Origin: Azovibrio restrictus
GTDB lineage: Bacteria; Pseudomonadota; Gammaproteobacteria; Burkholderiales; Rhodocyclaceae
Assembly: GCA_003252145.1 (NCBI GenBank)
Contig: QKDJ01000320.1
Coordinates: 1-11,098 of the forward strand
DNA: 11,098 nucleotides
Reading direction: 5' to 3'
How positions within the stretch are numbered: the stretch's first letter is position 1; the number at the start of each line of letters is the position of its first letter. The notes beneath the pieces are model-generated. The model worked only from the letters and a program-made list of their open reading frames with translations. It had not been told where the DNA came from and did not search any database. Both the position numbers and the translations under genes were made by a program. Positions 5,396 through 11,098 of the stretch are shown here, one piece after another.

Positions 5396-6772
5396 ATGGC
5401 ATTCCAACAAGGTTTGAGCGGACTTAATGTCTTCTCCAAGGCTCTGGATGTGGTCAGTAACAATATCGCCAACGCCAGTACGGTTGGCTTCAAGACGGCC
5501 CAGACCCATTTCGCTGACGTGTATGCAGGTGCCCTGAATGGCGGTGGTGCCTCTCAGGTGGGTATCGGTGTGCAGCTGGCCGCCATTCAGCAGCAATTCA
5601 CCCAAGGCAATATCACGGTGACCAACAATGCTCTGGACGTGGCCATCAATGGCAATGGCTTTTTCCGGATGCAGATGAGCCCGACGGACCAGACCGGGTA
5701 CTACACGCGTAATGGCCAGTTCCACTTGGATAACCAAGGCTATATGGTCAATTCGACCGGTGGTTATCTGACGGGTTATGCCTCTCCTGATGGTCAGACC
5801 ATCAATACCGCAGCCATTGTGCCGCTGACCGTGGGTACCGAAGGGATTGTGCCCCAGCAGACGGGCTGGTCATCCCTGACTGATAGCTCTGTAGGGGGGC
5901 TGACCCTGGGGGTGAACCTGGATAACCGGGACGAAAAGGCAGTGAGTGTTGCCGCTGGCTCGGATTGGGATACCCTGACCCCGTTTGCCTGGGATAGTAC
6001 GTTCAATACGAACATGTATAACTATTCCACCTCTGCGACCATCTACGACCAGTCCGGTACCGCTCATACCCTGACCAATTATTACGTGCGTAACGGTGAT
6101 TCCGGGACGGCTGCCCGGACTTGGGATGTGTACTCGGTTGTGGACAATCAGTATCTGGTGTCTTCGACTCCAAATCAGTTGGTTTTCGAACCCAACGGTA
6201 CCCTGGTGACCGGTAGCTATCGTTTCGAGATGGATATGTCGAATACCACCTTGAAGGATGGTTCGAACATGGATCTGACGACGGATACGGGGCTGAACTG
6301 GTTTTCTCAGACGGCCGGGAGCACCGGAAATTTTGCCTTCTACATGGATATGGGTGACTCCACCCAGTTCGGGATGGCCTACAACACGGACACAATTGCC
6401 CAGGACGGTTACACCTCCGGCGTGCTGACCAACCTAAGTGTGGACGCGGAAGGGTATGTGCTGGGTAACTACAGTAACGGTCAGACCAAGTTGATGGGCC
6501 AAGTGGTCCTGGCAGAATTTGCCAACCCTAACGGCTTGCAGAGCACCGGCGATAACTACTGGATCGAAACCTACGCCTCCGGTCAGCCTACGCTGGGCGC
6601 ACCGGGTGCAGGTACCCGCGGTAGCCTGACCTCGGGTGCCGTGGAGGACTCCAACACCGATCTGACGGCCGAACTGGTAAACATGATCGTGATGCAGCGT
6701 AACTACCAGGCTTCCGCCCAGTCCATCAAGACTCAGGATCAGATCATGCAGACCATGATCAACATCCGTTAA
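5396..6772 (+). CDS. flgE: Flagellar hook protein FlgE
   Basis: Main subunit of the hook, the flexible universal joint outside the outer membrane. The 458 residues exceed the E. coli protein of about 400, the extra length lying in the exposed middle domains. The N-terminal motif SNNIANASTVGFK (21-33) follows MAFQQGLSGLNVFSKALDVV, which is typical of FlgE. The middle region (about 130-380) is Thr/Ser/Asn/Tyr-rich beta structure. The C-terminal helix contains EDSNTDLTAELVNMIVMQRN, then YQASAQSIKTQDQIMQTMIN. GGGAG lies six bases before the ATG. A 33-bp gap separates it from flgD and holds only a weak AT-rich inverted repeat (ACTAA, 3 bases, TTAGT, 5363-5375), too small to call a terminator. Confidence 0.96.
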   Translation: MAFQQGLSGLNVFSKALDVVSNNIANASTVGFKTAQTHFADVYAGALNGGGASQVGIGVQLAAIQQQFTQGNITVTNNALDVAINGNGFFRMQMSPTDQTGYYTRNGQFHLDNQGYMVNSTGGYLTGYASPDGQTINTAAIVPLTVGTEGIVPQQTGWSSLTDSSVGGLTLGVNLDNRDEKAVSVAAGSDWDTLTPFAWDSTFNTNMYNYSTSATIYDQSGTAHTLTNYYVRNGDSGTAARTWDVYSVVDNQYLVSSTPNQLVFEPNGTLVTGSYRFEMDMSNTTLKDGSNMDLTTDTGLNWFSQTAGSTGNFAFYMDMGDSTQFGMAYNTDTIAQDGYTSGVLTNLSVDAEGYVLGNYSNGQTKLMGQVVLAEFANPNGLQSTGDNYWIETYASGQPTLGAPGAGTRGSLTSGAVEDSNTDLTAELVNMIVMQRNYQASAQSIKTQDQIMQTMINIR

Positions 6773-6794
6773 GGTCGGACTCTAGGAAAACACC

Positions 6795-7535
6795 ATGGAT
6801 CGCCTCATCTACACCGCCATGACCGGCGCCAAGCACACCTTCCTCCAGCAGGCAGGTGTGGCCAACAACTTGGCCAACGCCAGCACCATCGGCTTCAAGT
6901 CTCAGATGCATCGCTTCGAGGCCGTACCTGTGCTGTCCGAGGCCATGCCCAGCCGGGCCTTTGTGGTGGATGCATCGATCCAGAATGTGTTTGATGAAGG
7001 CCCGATCCTGAGAACCGACAATCCCTTTGATGTGGCGGTGGATGGACCGGGCTGGATTGCCGTACAGGCTCCTGAGGGTGGTGAGGCCTACACCCGGGCT
7101 GGTGCCCTGGAAATCAACGTCAATGGTGTGCTGCAGACCAAGAGCGGCTACATCGTCATGGGGGATGGCGGTCCCATCAGCATTCCCCCGGACAACAACG
7201 TCAGCATCGGTCCGGATGGCACCGTATCCACCATTCCCACTACCGGTACGCCCAATGTGGTGAATGTGGTGGGTCGCATCAAGCTCACCAATCCGCCGGA
7301 GCAGAGCCTTGAGCGGGGCGGTGATGGCCTGTTCCGTATGGCCGGTGGCGGGACTGCGCCAGCCGACGAAAATGTGCGGGTCTCTCCGGGAAACCTGGAA
7401 GGCAGCAATGTAAATGCCGCAGATGCCATGGTGAACCTCATCAGTCTTTCCCGGCAGTTTGAAATGCAGATCAAATTGCTTCAGACCGCCGACCAGAATG
7501 CCCAGCAGGCCAATCAATTGCTCTCCTTGAGCTAA
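6795..7535 (+). CDS. flgF: Flagellar proximal rod protein FlgF
   Basis: Rod subunit between the proximal rod and the FlgG distal rod. The 246 residues match the usual size. The N-terminus MDRLIYTAMTGAKHTFLQQA, with the rod motif NNLANASTIGFK, is diagnostic of FlgF rather than FlgG. The middle has FDVAVDGPGWIAVQAPEGGE, where other family members read GNGFF. The C-terminal helix contains NLEGSNVNAADAMVNLISLS and ends QQANQLLSLS. It follows flgE by 22 bp and precedes flgG by 15 bp. Confidence 0.95.
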   Translation: MDRLIYTAMTGAKHTFLQQAGVANNLANASTIGFKSQMHRFEAVPVLSEAMPSRAFVVDASIQNVFDEGPILRTDNPFDVAVDGPGWIAVQAPEGGEAYTRAGALEINVNGVLQTKSGYIVMGDGGPISIPPDNNVSIGPDGTVSTIPTTGTPNVVNVVGRIKLTNPPEQSLERGGDGLFRMAGGGTAPADENVRVSPGNLEGSNVNAADAMVNLISLSRQFEMQIKLLQTADQNAQQANQLLSLS

Positions 7536-7550
7536 CTTAGGACAAGCATC

Positions 7551-8333
7551 ATGATCCGCTCACTCTGGATTGCACGTACAGGTCTGAATGCCCAGCAGAC
7601 CAACATTGATGTCATCGCCAATAATATAGCGAACACGAGTACCAGTGGTTTCAAGAAATCACGAGCCGTGTTTGAGGACCTGTTGTATCAGGTCGTGCGT
7701 CAGCCAGGGGCCCAATCCTCCCAGCAAACCCAGATTTCCAACGGTTTGCAGTTGGGTACCGGGGTACAGCCCGTATCGACAGCTCGAATTTTTACACAGG
7801 GCAATCTCCAAGCAACTCAAAATACCTTGGATTTGGCTATTAGCGGCAACGGTTTTTTCCAGGTTTTGATGCCGGATGGCACCATCGGTTATACCCGTAA
7901 TGGCTCTTTTCAGAAAGATAACCAGGGTAACATCGTGACCCCTGATGGTTATCCACTCCAACCTAATATCAATATTCCGGACACGGCTCTGGCAGTATCC
8001 ATCGGCAATGATGGCACCGTATCCATGACCCAGGCCGGGACTGCCCAGCCGGTGCAGTTGGGGACGATTCAGTTGGCCACCTTCATCAACCCGGGTGGTC
8101 TCTTGAGTGTGGGTAGCAACCTGTATCTGGAGACCGCTTCAAGTGGCACGCCGACCCCCAATACTCCGGGACAAAACGGTGCAGGTATTGTGGAGCAAGG
8201 CTATGTGGAAACATCCAACGTGGATGTAGCTGAAGAATTGGTGAGCATGATCGAAGCCCAGCGAGCCTATGAGCTGAATTCCAAGGTGGTTAGTACCTCC
8301 GACCAGATGCTGGCGCGTCTGACACAGATGTAA
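7551..8333 (+). CDS. flgG: Flagellar distal rod protein FlgG
   Basis: Builds the straight, rigid distal rod that passes through the P and L rings. The 260-residue length is exactly typical. It starts [20 protein letters not shown] with the motif [20 protein letters not shown] (23-42). The FlgG-specific segment that makes the rod stiff compared with the hook is present at about 46-70 ([20 protein letters not shown]). The C-terminal helix contains [20 protein letters not shown], then [20 protein letters not shown]. It shares fold and parts of sequence with FlgF and FlgE. An AGGAC sequence precedes the ATG. Confidence 0.97.
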   Translation: MIRSLWIARTGLNAQQTNIDVIANNIANTSTSGFKKSRAVFEDLLYQVVRQPGAQSSQQTQISNGLQLGTGVQPVSTARIFTQGNLQATQNTLDLAISGNGFFQVLMPDGTIGYTRNGSFQKDNQGNIVTPDGYPLQPNINIPDTALAVSIGNDGTVSMTQAGTAQPVQLGTIQLATFINPGGLLSVGSNLYLETASSGTPTPNTPGQNGAGIVEQGYVETSNVDVAEELVSMIEAQRAYELNSKVVSTSDQMLARLTQM

Positions 8334-8344
8334 TTGAAGGCATG

Positions 8345-9025
8345 ATGCTGAAAAAGCTAGGACTGGTTTCCCTGTTGTTGATCCTGGTAGGTTGCGCTTC
8401 TACGCCGCCTACCAGTATTCATCAGCCCATGACGGCGCGTCCTCTGCCACCAGATGCACGCCAAGCTAATAATGGCAGTATTTTCCAGGCGGCCACGGCC
8501 CAACCCCTGTTCGAAGATCAACGGGCTCGCTTTGTAGGCGATACCCTGACCGTGACCATTACGGAGAACAGTCAGGCTTCTGCCCAGTCCTCCAGCAATG
8601 TGTCCCGCACGGCAAGTACCAGTGCCAATATCAATGCATTGAATGTCTTTCCCTTCAATAAGAAGCCTTTGACCAGCATGAGCGGGCTGAATATTGATGC
8701 GGGTAGTGACAACAGCTTCTCCGGTAGTGGGGATACGGCGAGTAACAATGTCTTTACAGGCACAATTACCGTGACCGTTATTGAGGTCTATCCCAACGGT
8801 AACCTATTGGTTTCCGGGGAAAAGCAGGTTTCCATCGGGCATCAGCAGGAGTTCATTCGCCTCTCTGGCGTAGTGAATCCCCGGGATATCGTGACTTCTA
8901 CCCATAGCGTACCTTCCTCCAAGGTGGCGGATGCACGGATCGAGTACAAGGCGTCTGGGTATATCAGCGAAGCCCAGGTCATGGGTTGGTTGGCACGATT
9001 CTTTCTCTCTGTTCTTCCATTCTGA
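8345..9025 (+). CDS. flgH: Flagellar L-ring lipoprotein FlgH
   Basis: Outer-membrane lipoprotein whose ring lets the rod pass through the outer membrane. From the ATG at 8345 there are 226 residues. The N-terminus MLKKLGLVSLLLILVGC is a lipoprotein signal with lipobox LVGC and acylated Cys17. The mature part has QPLFEDQRARFVGDTLTVTI and later YPNGNLLVSGEKQVSI, both FlgH hallmarks, then RLSGVVNPRDI and GYISEAQVMGWLARFFLSVL at the end. Two ATGs are adjacent (8342 and 8345). The GAAGG sequence leaves one base before the first and four before the second, so I prefer the second; the difference is one residue. Confidence 0.95.
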   Translation: MLKKLGLVSLLLILVGCASTPPTSIHQPMTARPLPPDARQANNGSIFQAATAQPLFEDQRARFVGDTLTVTITENSQASAQSSSNVSRTASTSANINALNVFPFNKKPLTSMSGLNIDAGSDNSFSGSGDTASNNVFTGTITVTVIEVYPNGNLLVSGEKQVSIGHQQEFIRLSGVVNPRDIVTSTHSVPSSKVADARIEYKASGYISEAQVMGWLARFFLSVLPF

Positions 9026-9039
9026 TATGGGAGTGCATC

Positions 9040-10140
9040 ATGACAAGTCAGGGCGGAAAATTCCTGAGCAGGGCGGCAATTCTGGCCGCCTGTACCTTGT
9101 CCTTGCTGTGGGCTTTGCCGGCCTCGGCTGAACGAATCCGGGATTTGGCCTCCGTTCAGGGGGTGCGTAACAACCAGTTGGTGGGCTACGGTCTGGTCGT
9201 GGGGCTGGACAACAGTGGTGACCAGACGACCCAGACCCCCTTCACCTCCCAGTCCGTGATCAACATGTTGGCCCAGATGGGGGTCAATATTCCTCAGGAT
9301 CAGGCCAGAAGCCTGCAGCTCAAGAATGTGGCTGCAGTGATGGTGACAGCCAACCACCCTCCCTTTGCCCGGCCGGGACAGACCATCGATGTGACGGTTT
9401 CTTCCATTGGTAATGCCAAGAGTTTGCGCGGAGGCACCTTGCTGATGACCCAACTCAAGGGTGCGGATGGACAGACCTATGCCATGGCTCAAGGGTCCGT
9501 GGTGGTCAGCGGTGCGGGAGCTGCCGCGCCCGGAGCGCAAATTCAGGTCAATCATCTGTCGGCTGGTCGGATTCCTGGTGGTGCTACGGTGGAACGGAGT
9601 GTTCCAACCTCCTTCTCCCAGGGGCCTTACGTGGTCTATGAACTGGAGCGTTCCGATTTCGAGACGGCCCGGCGCGTGGTGGAGGCGGTGAATCGGAGCA
9701 TGGGGCCTGGGGTTGCCCAGGCTCTGGATGGACGTCAGATTCGCGTGGCCGCCCCTGAATATCCGGATGCACGGGTCGCGTTCATGGGACGTCTGGAAAA
9801 TATCGAGATTCAGCCGGTTCAGGCGGATGCCAAGGTGGTGATGAATCCCCGCACTGGTTCCGTGGTCATGAACCAACTGGTCACCATCGAAGCTTGTGCC
9901 ATTTCTCATGGCAACCTGTCGGTGATCGTGAGTAACGAAACCGGGCCCACGGGCAATCCCCAGGGCAGCGTGCGTCTGGCCCAGGATGGCACCAACCTGC
10001 TGGCGCTTAAGGCGGGAACCAATCTGGCTGACGTGGTCAAGGCACTCAATTCCCTGGGGGCCAATCCCCAGGATCTCTTGGCGATTCTCCAGGCCATGAA
10101 GGCAGCGGGGGCCCTGCGGGCCGAACTGGAGATCATCTGA
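9040..10140 (+). CDS. flgI: Flagellar P-ring protein FlgI
   Basis: Periplasmic protein that forms the P ring, the bushing in the peptidoglycan layer; its assembly needs FlgA, encoded divergently here. The protein from ATG 9040 has 366 residues, the usual size. A Sec signal peptide covers residues 1-30, with cleavage after ALPASA, and the mature protein starts ERIRDLASVQGVRNNQLVGY, a strong FlgI signature. Other family blocks are GLDNSGDQT, KNVAAVMVTA, FARPGQTIDVTVSSIGNAKS and LRGGTLLMTQLKGADGQTYA. The C-terminal part has TNLADVVKALNSLGANPQDL, then AILQAMKAAGALRAELEII. An in-frame upstream start at 8986 lies inside flgH and lacks a signal-peptide layout; 9040 has GGGAG six bases upstream. Confidence 0.96.
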   Translation: MTSQGGKFLSRAAILAACTLSLLWALPASAERIRDLASVQGVRNNQLVGYGLVVGLDNSGDQTTQTPFTSQSVINMLAQMGVNIPQDQARSLQLKNVAAVMVTANHPPFARPGQTIDVTVSSIGNAKSLRGGTLLMTQLKGADGQTYAMAQGSVVVSGAGAAAPGAQIQVNHLSAGRIPGGATVERSVPTSFSQGPYVVYELERSDFETARRVVEAVNRSMGPGVAQALDGRQIRVAAPEYPDARVAFMGRLENIEIQPVQADAKVVMNPRTGSVVMNQLVTIEACAISHGNLSVIVSNETGPTGNPQGSVRLAQDGTNLLALKAGTNLADVVKALNSLGANPQDLLAILQAMKAAGALRAELEII

Positions 10141-11098
10141 TGACCATCAAGTCAGACATCGCCGCTTCCCTGGCCGTGGATATGAAGGGAGTGCAGGATC
10201 TGCGCGCCCAGTTGAAGTCCGATCCCCAGGCCGGGGTCAAGACAGCCGCTCAGGAGTTTGAGGCCTTGTTTCTGCAGCAGGTGATGAAGTCCATGCGAGC
10301 CACCACCAGTCAGGATGGCTTGATGGATAACGACTCCACTCGGTTTTTCACAGGGATGCTGGATCAGCAGATGGCCCAGGATTTGTCCCGGAGTGGTTCC
10401 TTGGGTCTGGCCCAGATGCTTGAAGCCCAGTTGTCCCAGCGGCTTGCCGGAACGACAGGAACGGGCTCCGAATCAACGGCAAGTATTTCCGCTGGCTTGC
10501 CGGCGGATTTGCCGCTGACCATGCCCAAAGGAACTGGATCGTCTTCTGGTATTCAAGGAAGTGTGGGACGGGCTGCCGCCCTGAAGGAGTACATGGCATC
10601 CGGTACGGCAGTGGCCGGTGATACGGTAGCTCCCCAGACCCCTAAGGAGTTCGTGGAGCAGGTCTGGCCCCACGCGGTGGAGGCCAGTCGTAATACAGGA
10701 ATCCCGCCCCAGTTCCTGGTGGCTCATGCCGCCCTGGAGAGTGGCTGGGGCAAGCGGGATATCCGTAATGCTGATGGCAGTGCCTCCCACAACCTGTTCG
10801 GCATCAAGGCTGGCAAGAGCTGGCAAGGGGATACCACGGATGTCCTGACGACTGAGTATACGGACGGTGTGGCTCAGAAGCAGACTGAGACTTTCCGGTC
10901 CTATGGCTCCTATGGGGAAGCCTTCCAGGACTACGCCAATTTGCTGCGCGACAACCCCCGTTACGGCCAGGTGATCGGGTCCCAGGATGGCACAGAGTTT
11001 GCTCGAAGACTGCAACAGGCGGGATATGCCACTGATCCAAAGTATGCAGAGAAATTGTCGAGCATCATTAACGGCTCAACACTCAGACAAGCACGTAC
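10140..11098 (+). CDS. flgJ: Flagellar rod cap and peptidoglycan hydrolase FlgJ (3' end outside window)
   Basis: Bifunctional protein: the N-terminal half caps the growing rod and the C-terminal half is a beta-N-acetylglucosaminidase that opens the peptidoglycan for the rod. The ATG at 10140 overlaps the flgI TGA by one base (TGATG). The frame stays open to the window end, giving 319 codons without a stop; family members are about 310-330 residues, so very little is missing. The rod-cap domain is at about 1-100 (AAQEFEALFLQQVMKSMRAT, then STRFFTGMLDQQMAQDLSRS). A low-complexity Gly/Ser/Thr/Pro linker covers 101-165. The glucosaminidase domain starts near 168 with AHAALESGWGKR, in which Glu200 is the likely catalytic acid, then HNLFGIK (218-224) and FRSYGSYGEAFQDYANLLRD (252-271). 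This fused form is typical of Gammaproteobacteria and Betaproteobacteria. The next gene is expected to be flgK, but that is not visible. Confidence 0.95.
   Translation, partial: MTIKSDIAASLAVDMKGVQDLRAQLKSDPQAGVKTAAQEFEALFLQQVMKSMRATTSQDGLMDNDSTRFFTGMLDQQMAQDLSRSGSLGLAQMLEAQLSQRLAGTTGTGSESTASISAGLPADLPLTMPKGTGSSSGIQGSVGRAAALKEYMASGTAVAGDTVAPQTPKEFVEQVWPHAVEASRNTGIPPQFLVAHAALESGWGKRDIRNADGSASHNLFGIKAGKSWQGDTTDVLTTEYTDGVAQKQTETFRSYGSYGEAFQDYANLLRDNPRYGQVIGSQDGTEFARRLQQAGYATDPKYAEKLSSIINGSTLRQAR

Noticed and set aside
6759..7517. A 252-codon open frame on the minus strand opposite flgF
   Set aside because: Antisense shadow of flgF, His/Gly-rich and without a family resemblance; flgF has clear rod motifs at both ends.
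8986..9039. Longer flgI starting at 8986 inside flgH
   Set aside because: The start overlaps flgH coding sequence by 40 bases with no proper ribosome site, and would place a second hydrophobic stretch before the true signal peptide.
8842..9909. A 355-codon open frame on the minus strand opposite flgH/flgI
   Set aside because: It is antisense to two strongly supported genes, has no recognisable domain, and its composition (many His, Arg, Gly) is typical of reverse-frame shadows of GC-biased codons.
1..11098. Novel defence, mobile or CRISPR-like system
   Set aside because: Nearly every base is accounted for by standard flagellar genes in canonical order; no direct-repeat arrays, transposase, integrase, tRNA or atypical composition block was seen.

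Overview
The window is a flagellar gene locus from a Gram-negative, polar-flagellum-type proteobacterium. Evidence for Gram-negative: P-ring (FlgI) and L-ring (FlgH, a lipoprotein) proteins, and FlgJ with a fused peptidoglycan-hydrolase domain. The stator pair resembles the MotC/MotD type known from Pseudomonas and other Gammaproteobacteria more than E. coli MotA/MotB. A sigma-54-like promoter before flgB also points to an RpoN-type flagellar hierarchy rather than an FlhDC one. Gammaproteobacteria or a close relative (for example Acidithiobacillia or Betaproteobacteria) is the best guess; genus cannot be read from the sequence.

Left part (1-2132, + strand): the C-terminal three quarters of FliA (sigma-28), then motC (GTG start, 8-bp overlap with fliA) and motD. 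Together they encode the late-class sigma factor and a stator that drives rotation. No chemotaxis genes sit between fliA and motC. A 59-bp convergent gap (2133-2191) holds two small tandem inverted repeats that may terminate transcription from one or both sides.

Middle part (2192-3694, - strand): flgA, flgM, flgN, in that transcriptional order. FlgA helps P-ring assembly, FlgM is the anti-sigma-28 factor, and FlgN is the chaperone of the hook-filament junction proteins. A very good sigma-28 promoter (2961-2987) lies in the flgA-flgM gap. It shows that flgM begins at a GTG at 2928, and predicts FliA-FlgM feedback control, with both regulators at the same locus.

Right part (3842-11098, + strand): flgB, flgC, flgD, flgE, flgF, flgG, flgH, flgI, flgJ, tightly packed, in the canonical order of rod, hook scaffold, hook, distal rod, L ring, P ring and rod cap/muramidase. 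The 147-bp divergent flgA-flgB gap contains a sigma-54-like promoter directed at flgB and a 15-bp hyphenated palindrome. flgJ starts at 10140, overlaps the flgI stop by one base and is still open at the window end.

Apart from its regulatory details this is a conventional flagellar region. I found no tRNA, rRNA, CRISPR, insertion sequence or prophage, and no sign of a previously undescribed system.
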